DNA of 64,000 nucleotides from Hyaloperonospora brassicae (Eukaryota; Oomycota; Peronosporomycetes; Peronosporales; Peronosporaceae). The notes beneath the pieces were generated by a model. That model saw only the letters and a program-made list of their open reading frames with translations, did not search any database and was not told where the DNA came from. Shown one piece after another: positions 33,400-44,485 of the stretch. Made by a program: the position numbers and the translations under genes. The stretch is taken from assembly GCA_947650285.1 (NCBI GenBank), contig CANTFL010000561.1, forward strand, positions 1 to 64,000, written 5' to 3'. Each line of letters starts with the position of its first letter. The first letter of the stretch is position 1.

Positions 33400-33960
33400 A
33401 AGATGCGAGGTGTTCACGGAACGCTGACTTTACGCATTATTTCGAGGGTATCAAGGTGGAATCGATGCAGGCGCCCATAATGGTGATTGTAGGTTGGTAG
33501 AGATCATTTCATGTGGTCTATGACTCCAGCGATTTTGTTCGTTGATGCAGTTTGAGGCAGACAACATGAGCAAGTCGTCTACAATCGAATGAATCAGCTA
33601 TACCCAGCTGAACACGGTTAGTCAGTGCTTGACAAGGAACCTCTTGTCATGAAGAACTTACGGGCTAAGTTCTTTGTCTATCTTCTAGGCGATAGGCCAT
33701 TTATCATCTATACGGACCTTGCGTCTTTACCCACGTCCGAAACAGTCCACACCTTATAAAGAGAATGACGAGGTGGCTATCTTTCTTCGCGGGGTATAAC
33801 CTCTCCGTGGAGTAGACACCGGGTCGATTGACCGTCGTCGTTGATGCGCTTTCACCTCGGCCCAATTTTGGAGCTGACAAGCAAGTCAACAGTGAGGCCA
33901 AGCCCACTGTTGCGAAGATATCAGTTAGTGTGTTGTCTTCAATGTGACTCGACGACGTCA
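33400..33960 (+). pseudogene. RNase H fragment of gypsy element B
   Basis: Codons for LLGDRPFIIYTDLASLP and AGYNLSVE-like segments are recoverable across frame shifts near 33685-33830, matching the C-terminal half of gypsy RNase H. Confidence 0.6.
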
Positions 33961-33979
33961 CAAACGCATACGCAGGTAA

Positions 33980-34330
33980 TCAGCATCTCCTGCGCTTGAT
34001 GAATGAAATTGCGAATTCATCACGAAATGCTTGGCAGACTTACCGACACTATACCGCTTCTTTTTGGGTCGGGATCATACTCGCAACGGGTTGCTGTACT
34101 ATAAATTTGTTGCTGACGACACACATTGTGTCATCGTTGCCTCTCATCATGATTTGCGGCTGCGCATCATGTTTAAATGCCACGATGCTACAATAGGTGG
34201 TCATTGTGGTCGAGAAAAGATATATCTTACGATCAATCGTGACCTATACCCTTCCTGACAGTATCAGTTTGTGCGCAAGTGCGTACGTTTTTGCGGTGTG
34301 TGTCAACGAATGAAGCCTATTCCTTCAATT
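33980..34330 (+). pseudogene. integrase zinc-finger region of gypsy element B
   Basis: Reads HDLRLRIMFKCHDATIGGHCGREKIYLT, INRDLYP, stops, then VRKCVRFCGVCQRMKPIPS. This gives His and Cys pairs of the HHCC zinc-binding domain found at the N-terminus of retroviral-type integrases. Confidence 0.78.
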
Positions 34331-35149
34331 CGTGGACCTGTGCAGACACCGTCTGTTCCGGCAGAATGATATAGATTTGTTTGATCGGATGCCGTTTTCG
34401 GTTTCCCCATAGGCGATTACAAGAACATTGGGATTAGTGTGTTCTCTAACCGAACAACAGGATGGTCCATCTTGCTGCAGCCCTGAAGTCAAAAAGGCTT
34501 ATGTGGCATAAAGGTGATCATCGTCAACGTGTTGTAAACTCGAGTCGCGCTGTCGCGAAGGCAATTGACTCGATCGACTCAACTAGACAGCTGGCTAGTC
34601 AGACGACTCAAACAGTTCGCGACACCAATACTTCACGAGTCGACAATTATGATCCGACCTTGACAACGTCGTCTTCACATCCATTGATTAACTATCGAGC
34701 GTTGCAGGTGGTTTCTAGTCGTGTGAAGTACCCAAATCGCCCGGGCAGACAACCTCAATCTAGGTATCGTCTTGCGACATGGGACACCCACCCTCAGCAT
34801 GCTCTCAGGTGTAATAGCCGCACGTAGTTCAGTACGACTTGCACCTGCAACGATTGACGCTGCAGGCTTTTATGTGTTAACAGGCGAGCGAGCAACTGCA
34901 GCTGGGCCTTTACTTGTATCCTGTGTAGTTGCACGCAATCGTGCAGCCGCATTAGAATATGCCATGGCTGCAACCGCATTAAGTAGCCACGCGATAATAA
35001 GTTGCAAAGGGTTGGCCCATACACCATACACACCCACATACACCATACAACAAGTGCTTTAATTCCAGCGTAATTTAGAAAGGTCAATCTTTCATTAATC
35101 AGCCGTCAATCCATCACATCGTGACTGATTGTCAAGAGTTGTGAAGTGA

Positions 35150-35565
35150 CGAAGTGAGTCCTTCATGTGTCATTGGCACGAATTGTGTCAACGTAAATAT
35201 GATCTCGTGTGATAATATTGACCAGCATTCACTCACCAAATTAATTATGGAAGGAATATCATTATCAATGGTGATACTGTAGCTGCTCCACGATTGGTTG
35301 ATTCAGACCGTTGTGTCGACAAAATAAACCACTAATCGCTGCTGGACGCGTTCAATGGGTCGTGAGCGAATTCTGCATTGGGCGTTTGTAGTATAACATA
35401 GTTAAGTTAGGCCCTAGAGATTAATTACTGAGACTTAACTCTGGTCAATACAATTTTACGTTTCCCTCGTTTGGAGCACTTACTTGCTCAGATAGTTCTC
35501 TTTACCTGTACGAAGGGTGACGTGAGTTGTAGGAGCACACAACCTTGCACAGTATCAACGCAAAG
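35150..35565 (+). repeat. diverged gypsy LTR fragment
   Basis: Aligns with the region 59060-59310: AATCGCTGCTGGACGCGT, CAATGGGT, TGCATTGRGCGTTTGTAG, AACATAGTTAAGTTA and TTACTTGCTCAGATAGTTC occur in the same order in both. The left edge is unclear. The sequence between here and 36272 has no readable domain. Confidence 0.6.
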
Positions 35566-36272
35566 GCTTGCCTGTTATCTGGTAAGAAGTGTGCTCCATC
35601 CAAAACCCAAACAAATAAGTCATGGAAAGTGCGATTGTAACTGTCGTACAAGAGCGCGAGCTTTGCCAGCATACTCGTCGATGACTGGACATCCCGCTGG
35701 CACGCCTGCTGAACAAATGACGACGATCACCAGATGTGAGCATACTATGTAGCAAATGGAAGCATATCGCTGTTGACCAATATTGCATCATACGAGACGA
35801 TGAAGATGACGGCTAGGACATCTATTGTCTTCCTTGAACACTGAGAGGTGCTAACTTGCACCTAGCCTTTCACAGTAGTTACTTGCCAACACGACTGGCA
35901 CTTGCTCAATCGTGTGCCCGTTGGGCAGCAGGAGCCGATATGTGGAGTGGATCCAGAAACAAGTCGTCAGTTTGATATGGCAGTCTCAAATGCGACAGAT
36001 AGTCCCGGATATAGTAGGTCGTTTGTGTACCTGGATGAACCTCAACATTTCTCTCATAGGCTAGTAGAAAAAGAAGCTGCTGTCACGGGGAAATCAGCAG
36101 CTGTATGACATGACCGAGAGTAGACAAGCTCTCAAGGCAAACTGACCAGAATCCTTGCGGGTGCACATTGATGAACAAGTAACGGCCCTTTTATTGGATC
36201 TAGGTGCCATGGCTTTGCACTGCCAAAATGTGTTGCTGTTGAACACTACGTCACAGAGAGTGTAGTACGTAT

Positions 36273-36502
36273 TGTTAGGATTGAGTGCTATTTTATGCAC
36301 TGCGTAGTTTTATATTGAGCGACAGAGGTAGGCGACAGACGAGGAGTCGCCGAGATGCGAAGAGGCGCCTAAGATCTTTGCGTAAAAGTTGAAGTGTGAG
36401 CGCAGTTGCATGCAAGAGCGAGATGATAAATCACATTCTGAAAAAAAACACATCATCTGCGCACTTGTCTCCTTGACGATGCAATGGATGCAAATTTATT
36501 CA
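36273..36502 (+). repeat. 5' LTR of copia element C (approximate)
   Basis: Starts TGTTAGGATTGAGTG and shares with 51248-51472 the blocks TGCACTGCG, GAGCGACAGAGGTAG, GACGAGGAGTCGCCG, TTTGCGTAAAAGTTGAAGTG and GCGCAGTTGCATGCAAGAG. Similarity fades at a CA near 36502. Confidence 0.78.
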
Positions 36503-38145
36503 GGGTCGGCGATAGGAACGACAAGTACGATATGTTGTCGATTGGTCATCGGCGGCCTCTATTACGAGGTGCTGCAATACACAAGATGCCGCGCAGACGC
36601 CGCCGGCTGGGTCAAGCTTTATTAAAAGCGAAGGCGTGTGGCCGGAGCTTGACCTCGTGATGGAGCAACAAGGCTGCAATAAGTATACGGATCGAAACTC
36701 GAGCGAGAGAGTGTCGAAATGCCACATTCTACCGGTGAGATGTTCGGACCGATCGAAATGACGAAGTCAAGAGCGATTGTTCCGGCACCTAGAGTAATAG
36801 CGACGTTCCGGTCACCATGTGCGTCCAATTGATGTCGATAATCTTTTGACGTATGTATTACGGAGTCCCTAGTGCGCGACGCGAGCTTTAGAACAGAATG
36901 TCGTGAGCTGCGATGAGAGCAGCAGCTACACTATCAGGAATTTACCGCAGCGCGTGACGGATTGTGAGCGGTCGCAGAAGCTCAAGGCATGCAGCTAAGA
37001 GTGGCGGTAGAAACACATGAAGTGCAATGAGCGGAAGAGCAAGCCACAATAGAAAGAGCGCTAGGGCATCTACGGCAAGCTGGACAACATCTGCAGAGCG
37101 GAACAAACTACACCAACGACAGCAAGGGGGGCTATCAGCACATGTAGAAGCCCAACGTCGTTAGCGCGACTCAGCCAAACGGAGGGAACTGGCGTTGCAG
37201 CATGCGCAACAAACCTAACCGTTCAAGAAAGAGAGCAGAGCCTGTATCGTCGAAAGCCAAAGGTCGTGAAAGAACAATCATTGCATCGGCGACGACAGGC
37301 TGCACTCGCTGATCGAGTAAAAGCTACGAACGACGCGCATCGTGCACGGGAAGCAGCACCCAGCAAAGATTTACAACGTTCGTCATCAAAGGATCGAGCC
37401 AGAAAAGAATGAATTATCGAATTAGCGCAACGCGTCGGTGAACAGCAAGCAAACACTGAGCGTTCCTGGAAACAAGTGCACTTCAACCCAGATGGAGTCG
37501 AAAAGCCCGTAAGTGAAGCTGAAAAAAGAAAATAAAGGTGCGAGCAACACGTGAAGCAGCGGCACGGGTAGCGACCGTCAACAATACTTCGCACCCGCAG
37601 CTTCCGAAGCGAAGATCATTGTTCGTTTAGGCCAGAGGCGCGACGAAGAACCCGCTTGCCAAGGTATGAAAGGTAAACATTTGTGTCTTCACTGGCTAGT
37701 AGCGACACAAACGCTTGGCGCCGGCTTAAGTATTATGAGCTTCGTTTCACGAAGAGCTCGAAGTGGCTCAAGAGGCGTGCGGTCACTTTTGGTCAGAGAA
37801 GTACAAAATTTCGAAGCTAGGATCGTGCTTGCGAGGCGAAGTCGAAGTCTTCTACCAGGACTTGTGAGACGAGTGGTGAGCGAAGGAGAAGACGCTCACG
37901 CATGCAATCGAGGAGATGGAGGGTGCATTCTCTCGGACGTTATTTTGCGCGCAAGTCGCGGGGTTCTTGAACTGACAAGCACCGACGAACGGGTCGTGGC
38001 ACAGTCACTACTTTTACTTGTTGGCTGTCTTGAAGCGAAGGGGACATCTGCGTCGCTCGTCACCGAGTGTCTCGTAGTGTGTGCGAGTCTAGACATGCGA
38101 CCCATGCTCGCGAGCCAGTAAATATAAAAGAGGTCGGATGACGTC

Positions 38146-38358
38146 GTGCATGCGTTGGGAATTACGTTTTGCACCCAGACATACGAGGGCAACGAGAAGC
38201 GATCGTCACGACCTGCCAAGGTGGCCGAAGAAACAGCAGTGAAAGCCACACCAATAACCGACACGCGCATTCGTAACATCTGCAGCGCGGTTGGGCACAT
38301 CTCACGCACGTGTTCGATCAACGCCGAGGATAAAGACGTCGATGGGGAGATGCTTTGA
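38146..38358 (+). pseudogene. gag C-terminus of copia element C with degenerate zinc knuckle
   Basis: The frame contains IRNICSAVGHISRTC at 38269-38313. This fits the CX2CX4HX4C knuckle except that the first Cys is Arg (CGT, one base from TGT). Upstream gag sequence at 37300-38145 is open in patches but not confidently readable. Confidence 0.65.
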
Positions 38359-39159
38359 AGACTTTCTGGCATGTTGTGCGGAGAACTCACGAACGATGAC
38401 TGGATCGTCAATTCCCGCGCAATCGCTCATCTGATCAAGAAAAGCTTCTGGCTCTCAACAATTATGTGTGCGACGATACGCATGACGTGACGCTTCCTGA
38501 TAGGATCCAGTTGAAGTTAACACTAAAGCGTGAAGCGAGGATCAGAGTGAAGGTGGACGGTGAAACGTTTTGTATCGAGCTACATGAACTCTGTTTAACC
38601 GCTCTAACTCTCCATCAAGTTGATCTTGCTGGGTTCTTTATTGGTGCAGGTATGCCGGTTGACGAGCATGAACAACGGGTGACAGGCCCTTGGATGGCAG
38701 AGGGACTGATCGGGCTAGAGGAGCTTGTATGAAGGCGACTCTGGGATGTGTGGTAAAAATGAGAATGAATTGAATGTTAGCGATAGCGCGTGGCGCTCTA
38801 CAGATACTCTATACCACTGCTCTGTGTGTCGTGAGCGCTCTACAGATACTCTATTCCGCTGCGTACTACGTTCCATGCGCGTGAGTTCATACTGGCTGCT
38901 TCTGGTCTGGTTGGTAATGATATGCAATGAACTGACAACTGGTCGGACCAGGTTGAAGTGGAGATGACGTCTCAGTCATGTCACAAGCATGCAGTCGTTA
39001 ATATCGTTAGCATCGTGATTTGTGTACAAATTAAGCATAACGTTCAGGTCGTGGACTGTGTAATTAGTAAGAGAGATCGAGTGGTTAATAGGACGTGATT
39101 ATGAACGCGATCGAAAGGTATGATCCGCATGACACGACGAAACAGAGAGTTAGTTTTAG

Positions 39160-39870
39160 TTTTTTTATTGCAGATATGTTCATCTTAACTACGACGAACT
39201 TATGCGTTTGGTAGCATATTGCGCGAATGGAATCGAGGTCACCGACTATATTTAAAAGAACTGTAACGAGTGCACAGAGGGAAAGCAAACGAAAAACGCA
39301 CAGTCCAGGGAAGACAGCGAGTTCAATGCGCTGATCGACATCGTCGTTGTGGTCATTTACAGCGACAATAAAATATCCGATATCTTCCATGTACAAGCGC
39401 AAAAAGCGGTATCTGATCAGTTTTGTTGATCACAAGTCAAATTACGTTCGAGTGTTCGTCGCCAAGTCAAAGGACGAAGCGGCGCAAAAGTTTCAGCATT
39501 TCATGACGTTCTTTCAACGAAAAATTAACGTGAATATGCACGTCCTCAGGTTGGAAGGAGGAAGAAAGTATCGGAACCTTGACGTTCTCTGCCACAAAAC
39601 TGGTTTGGGCGACAGACAAATGATTGCAACGAGTCCGCATAAACGACAAAGTCGAGTGTATGCACCGAACCATGATTAATATGATTCGATGCATTATCTA
39701 TGGCAGCCTAATTCCACTCGGCTACTGGGGCTACACAGACCTGTTCGCCGCATTCGTTTTATATCGTATGTCGGAGCGCTCAAACGCGGAACGGAAATTG
39801 CCGCTAAAAATCCTCACTTTAAATCAGTGAGAGTCGTCGACGTCGTCGTGTTTGGGTCGCCGTGCCGCGT
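39160..39870 (+). pseudogene. gag-pre-integrase and integrase core of copia element C
   Basis: Reads HLNYDELMRLVAYCANGIEVTD then a stop, then NCNECTEGKQTKNAQS (zinc-binding pair of the pre-integrase domain). RYLISFVDHKSNYVRVFVAKSKDEAAQKFQHF is the copia integrase core. MIATSPHKRQSRVYAPNHD stands where family members have SPQQNGVAER. Several key residues and frames are lost. Confidence 0.8.
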
Positions 39871-40836
39871 TTCCACCATGCCGGCAAATGCATCGCTATA
39901 AAAGAGAGGCACCAAAGCAATAATCGTGAGAATTATCGTCGATATCAAGGGACTTATATTTTTAGTACGAGCGAGCTAGTCGTTGTCACTACGAGACATG
40001 TATCTTACATCGAAAGTCTCAACTTGAAAAGTGGATTGAAGATGGGTATATAAAAGGGTTAGCGTGCCGCCCGGAATAGAGGGAAGTGCGGATGGATGGA
40101 TCACGAGTACTAAATTCAAATTTAAGAGGGATTGTATATAAGAGAGGATCAAAACCCAGAGTCGATACGATCCGGGAGGAGATCCAGTGTAAGAGTGGAT
40201 CCTAGATTAATGAAGATTCGATCCCAAGGTGGATCCCATCTAATTGAGGAAATCCTAGATCGGATTCTAACCTGAGACAGGCCTGGGATCAATCGGGAGC
40301 CTACGGGGTAGAAGTATAATAGGAATTCATTGGACGGCACGTGGCGAGTGCCTTTGGCATAGATATGCTAGAACTTAGGTTCCTTATTTTAATTGGCTTA
40401 AATCAGATATAGTTCAATTTAGTTTAAAAGGTACGCGTCATCTCTTTCGGGTTGGGTTTAAGGCCTACCGACGACAGTAAGAATTGCGCTATTCATCTGT
40501 GCAAGTGTAACACCATATTTATTTGGCCAGGTGCGCTTAGTACTATTACAAGCTTCAAAAAAACTGCAATAGAGCGCAGCAAGAAAGCAAGGGTTTAAAT
40601 ATCGCGAGACGGCTAATGTTTTTTGAAGTTAAAGCAGTCAAGGTCTAAATACTGGACAAGGCGATCTCGTTGAGATCCAGGTGGCTCATATGGAGTACCT
40701 ACAAGTGATCAGTGAACGTTTGACAATTTCTAAACGAATATCCCCATCTTAAACACGGTCAAGTTTGGCATCCACACCATTCTATTGAAAAGAGTGCAGC
40801 CCCCTACAGACGAATTCACAAGCTGAGGAAGATATC

Positions 40837-41311
40837 TGTAGTGGAGCTACACAGTTCCTGAAGTCAGAGGAAGACTTAACGCTCTTACGAGCAACTTTGG
40901 TTCTACGAACCCGACTCAGAGAGTCAACAAGCTCAGAGAGCTTACGGTCCCCGTTCCTGAGGGACCAAACGATTCAAAAGAATCACAGTACAGAGTGCTC
41001 AGGAGCAGCTACCTTCACAGGTATTGCTAACTCCTATCGATCAAAGACGCCTCGTAAGGCACGTGTCTTTCAGTGATCAAAAGGGGAACTGAATTTTTAT
41101 TTCTTTAATTAACCTAAAAGAACACCTTAGAACAACGTATTTAACCTGCCCTAAATAACCTCTTCAAAGATCTAGCAACCAATTGATGACAGACATCAGT
41201 CTTCAACAATTGATACACTCACTGTGTTCTAAAATTACTTTATAGGGTACCCCCTCTCTTGTGTGCACCACACCTATCGTCGACTACCAGCTGACGTGTA
41301 ACCCCGTTACA
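40837..41311 (-). repeat. 3' LTR of gypsy element D (475 bp)
   Basis: Plus-strand ends TGTAGTGGAG and ACCCCGTTACA. About 98.7% identical by eye to the partner at 47944. In element orientation it begins TGTAACGGGGTTACA, a small hairpin. Confidence 0.95.
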
Positions 41312-41326
41312 CGCTCCCCCACCAGA
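41312..41326 (-). other. polypurine tract of gypsy element D
   Basis: The minus strand reads CTGGTGGGGGAGCG directly before the 3' LTR, a purine-rich site that would prime plus-strand DNA synthesis. Confidence 0.65.
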
Positions 41327-41417
41327 CTGACATTACCACAAAACGTCAATCGGCTTCTTTACTCGAAGAGGTTAGTGTGTGTGTGCTTAACCTCGCGGTT
41401 GCTTAACACGAAACACC

Positions 41418-42545
41418 ATGGATTTGCCACCCAACGAGTCTCGGACTCATTCATCTTACCCCGACTTCGACGAGGATGTGAACTATGGTAGTGATACCAG
41501 TGTCCATGGCAATGACGGGATATCATCCCACCTTGCTGTACCTGAGGCTCGTCCTCTAACAGCACCGAATCCGTTTGTTAAACGTGGTGATACCACCGCG
41601 CCAGTGGCGCAGCATCATACAACAGATGCAGGTGAGAACATCATCACGAACTCGCTCGACGAACAACAGGAGCTGATCCGTCAGCGTGAGGAGCGTGCTC
41701 TACGTCGCACTCATTCCCAGGCGGTCATTCGAAACCGGAGTGGTTACGTGTTCTCAACACCAGACGTGGAGCAACGCCTCCGTCAAACGGAAGGCCTTAG
41801 CATTTCAACATGGGCCATTGGCCCCGAGGCTACGTCGCCAGAAGATATCGCCTTTCGTAAGGCTCTAAATGAGAGCTATCTCAAACCAGCCTTTACCACG
41901 CAATGTCAGTACTTTGCACACCTTGAGAGTCTTTTTCGTGGTGTTTCGGCTCGACCGATAAAGGGCGTGCCCATCTTGTTGTTCGCTGGCGAACTACCCG
42001 AGAAGGAGGACAATCAGTTCATCCGTTGGGTGTACCGCAAGCGGCATCTTAACAGTGTGCTAGCGCTGCGGGCCAGCGCCGATGTGGCTGACGTTCGTCT
42101 GGAACGGAAGCTCCGGTTCGAGTATACCAAGCTCAAGGCCAGAGGCCAGGTGCGTACACGTACGCGTTATGATCCGGCTACAGTGGTAGTCACGGGCCAC
42201 GACCCTCAGGTGCGGATCAACACGCCACCTCCCACCACTATTGGTGAGAAGCGTTCTCGTTCGCATGCCGACCCTGGCCACGATGTTCAAAAACATACAC
42301 GGCGTAAGGGCAGTCCTGCCGAAGGGGTATTTCATACTCCCACGAGTTCTCCGACTCCGAGTACCCTCGCCACTTCACCAGATACCTGTATTGGCCACGA
42401 CGACGACGTCGCTGAAGGATTCGCTCCACATGGAACTGGTGGTTCCCTTGCTCATCGAGCACAGTCGGTGGTTGTCGGGGTACCGAAGGAGGAGCATGAG
42501 AAGGTGCTCCGTGAGCTGAGTGATATCCCAGAGAAATTGGGTTAG
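41418..42545 (+). CDS. antisense ORF of gypsy element D, 375 aa, unknown function
   Basis: ATG-initiated plus-strand ORF, opposite to the polyprotein. The first ~273 codons lie between the end of pol (42238) and the LTR, so they are not a shadow of pol. The last ~100 codons overlap the chromodomain end of pol. The product has an acidic, Ser/Pro-rich N-terminus and a basic, helical middle (about 85-250, with FTTQCQYFAHLESLF, LFAGELPEKEDNQFIRWVYRKRHLN and RLERKLRFEY). A Pro/Ser-rich linker with KRSRSHAD and KHTRRKG, nuclear-signal-like, comes next. After the stop at 42543 the same frame stays open to about 42718, encoding a coiled-coil-like stretch that is uninterrupted in element A. No family is recognised. 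The LTR 106 bp upstream could supply a promoter. Confidence 0.65.
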   Translation: MDLPPNESRTHSSYPDFDEDVNYGSDTSVHGNDGISSHLAVPEARPLTAPNPFVKRGDTTAPVAQHHTTDAGENIITNSLDEQQELIRQREERALRRTHSQAVIRNRSGYVFSTPDVEQRLRQTEGLSISTWAIGPEATSPEDIAFRKALNESYLKPAFTTQCQYFAHLESLFRGVSARPIKGVPILLFAGELPEKEDNQFIRWVYRKRHLNSVLALRASADVADVRLERKLRFEYTKLKARGQVRTRTRYDPATVVVTGHDPQVRINTPPPTTIGEKRSRSHADPGHDVQKHTRRKGSPAEGVFHTPTSSPTPSTLATSPDTCIGHDDDVAEGFAPHGTGGSLAHRAQSVVVGVPKEEHEKVLRELSDIPEKLG

Positions 42546-42855
42546 ACCCAGTGTGCGCTCGACGCGATGAAAGCCCGTGTTCAAGCATTGGAGTTGGCTT
42601 TAGCCCGTTTGGATGGTCAGCTTGACCTCCTGGTTCGGATGCAACAGCCGACGGCAAGGTCCTATTACCCGGCGCAAGCGCCTCCGAGTTCACATGGGAC
42701 GAATACCGATACGGCTTAAGTAAGCCAACGTAAAACACTGGGTGCGTGCGCAGTTTGCGCGGGAGGTTGAGCGTATACGCTAATCCCTTCTTAGCAATGA
42801 CCGTGAATGGCCCAATGAAGCGCGGACGCAACTTTGTCTTGAAGACGGCAGACAC
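42238..42855 (-). pseudogene. integrase C-terminus and chromodomain of gypsy element D
   Basis: Reads KTKLRPRFIGPFTVIAKKGLAYTLNLP, then HPVFYVGLLKPY, a Ser/Pro linker, then FHVERILQRRRRRGQYRYLVKWRGYSESENSWE. The last is a chromodomain with its YLVKWRGY core (about 42290-42435), as in chromovirus-type gypsy elements that target histone-marked chromatin. This piece is open, but the upstream frame is disrupted. Confidence 0.88.
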
Positions 42856-42924
42856 TACATTTGTAGGTAGGTTTTTAGCATTGGGAAGAACTTGGTATAC
42901 GACCTCATAACGTTCAATACATCC

Positions 42925-43960
42925 TCATCCTTTAGCATCAGCTTGTTCCTTCTTCTTGTCTTGGCTATCAGCCAGTGCATCACGTACGTGTCGTAACACA
43001 TTCAAGCGCGTTACGAGGAACTCGCTTACCTGTTTATGAACAGTAGCGGGGCTGATACCAGCAAGCCTATCGGCCATCTCTCCTCCACCAAGCCCTAAAC
43101 CACGCAGTGGTAGCGTTAAAGGAACGCGAGGGTGTGTGAGACCATTCACATAAAACGGTGTGTAGCCGGTGGAGGCATGCACGGTGTTATTCAACGCAAA
43201 CTCAGCGACAGGGAGCATCGAACTCCAACGCTTAGGCGTTTCAGCGCAAACACTGCGCAAGATGTCACCAATGTTGCGATTAACTCGCTCGGTTTGACCA
43301 TCAGTCTGCAGATGATCCGCTGTGGACATGTCCAAACGTGTGACGAGCACCTTGAAGATGGAGTTTAAAAACTTCCTCGTGAAGCGAGGATCTCTATAAG
43401 AGACAATTGCCAACGGCAAACCGTGTTGTCGAAATACGCGATCAATAAACAGCGTAGCTGTACCTTCCCCATCAAGGTGTCTGGCACCGCCGCTAAATGA
43501 TCCATCTTGCTTAAACGGTCAACAAATACTACAATACCTGTATTTTCATACGAATCTTTCGGTTATCCGAACAGGAAATCTATGCTGATGGACTCCCAAC
43601 ATCCCTTGGGTCAAGGCAAACTATCCAGCGGCGCGGCCGCGTGAGGTGAGGGGTTTCACCCGTTGACACGTTTGACACGTACGCACATATGTGCTCACCC
43701 ATTTGTATATTTTGGGCCACCAATAGAATTGGCTAAATGAGCGGTAGATTTTCTCACGACCGAGATGACCACTCAACGCAGTATCATGTGTCTCAAGAGG
43801 ATCCGATACTTTAACTCCTCATCATGATGGACAACGATGCGAGGGGTATCCTCCACATTCGTGCTATAGCACAACAGGTCTTGATCGATCGAATATCGAT
43901 GTAGCCTCGCACGTAATCGTGCCGACAATTCTATGTCCGAGTCCTGAAACTCCTCGCTCC
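42925..43960 (-). pseudogene. integrase of gypsy element D (broken)
   Basis: 43419-42925 contains SYRDPRFTRKF, STADHLQTDGQTERVNRN, FALNNTVHASTGYTPFYVNG: the catalytic core up to its conserved DGQTERVNR block. The preceding HHCC zinc region (43800-43640) is frame-shifted. Confidence 0.85.
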
Positions 43961-43989
43961 CTAGAGCACGTAGCAGAGCTACACAGTGT

Positions 43990-44475
43990 TCATACTTGGA
44001 ATATGCCGTACGGATTATATCAGTGACTGACGACGACAGAGTCGTAACATGAGCAAGCTCATAGTCAGACCTGCGTGACAACGCATCAGCCAAAGAATTC
44101 TGCTTGCCGGCGTAAACTTCATCTCGAAGTTGTACTCGGCAAAGAAGGAAAGCCGAAGATACATTATCTGAGAGAGGCGAGGCGACTGGGTCTCAGTGCG
44201 TAGTGACGCATGATCTGTATAGATCACAAACGGCGTAAGCCAAGTAGATGAACTCTGAATTTGACGAGAGCATACGTTATTGCAAGCAGCTCTTTGTCAT
44301 GAATAGGATAGTTCTTTTCTGCAGCCTTCATCTGCCGGGATTCAACGCAATGACGCGTTTCCCTCCATCAGAATCTGTCTGTAACATGGCGGGGCCTATG
44401 GAAAAGTCAGATGCAGCACAGGCGATACTGAAAGATCGATCAGGATCAGGCAGAGCTCAGATTGGCTCATGGAAT
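43990..44475 (-). pseudogene. RNase H of gypsy element D (broken)
   Basis: Reads VIYTDHASLRTETQSPRLSQ and LSFFAEYNFEMKF, with a frame change before ADALSRRSDYELAHV. It matches the C-terminal half of gypsy RNase H. Confidence 0.85.
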
Positions 44476-44485
44476 AGACCCTCAG

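Larger units (their letters stand above)
30038..34830 (+). mobile_element. Ty3/gypsy element B, decayed
   Basis: Plus-strand element starting with a 430-bp LTR, a primer-binding site, a poorly readable gag region, and then protease, reverse transcriptase, RNase H and integrase zinc-finger blocks in gypsy order. All are full of stops and frameshifts. The integrase core seems lost, and no clean downstream LTR of the same type was found. The 34460-35080 stretch contains only unclear open frames, so the right boundary is approximate. Confidence 0.8.

Noticed and set aside
34772..35087. Two ~96-codon frames on opposite strands
   Set aside because: Non-canonical or unclear starts, Ala/Ser-rich composition, and no family match; probably repeat-derived.
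37666..38121. 151-codon plus-strand frame inside copia gag and the 171-codon frame opposite it
   Set aside because: Both are open but neither shows gag or host motifs. The only readable gag signal is the degenerate zinc knuckle at 38272.
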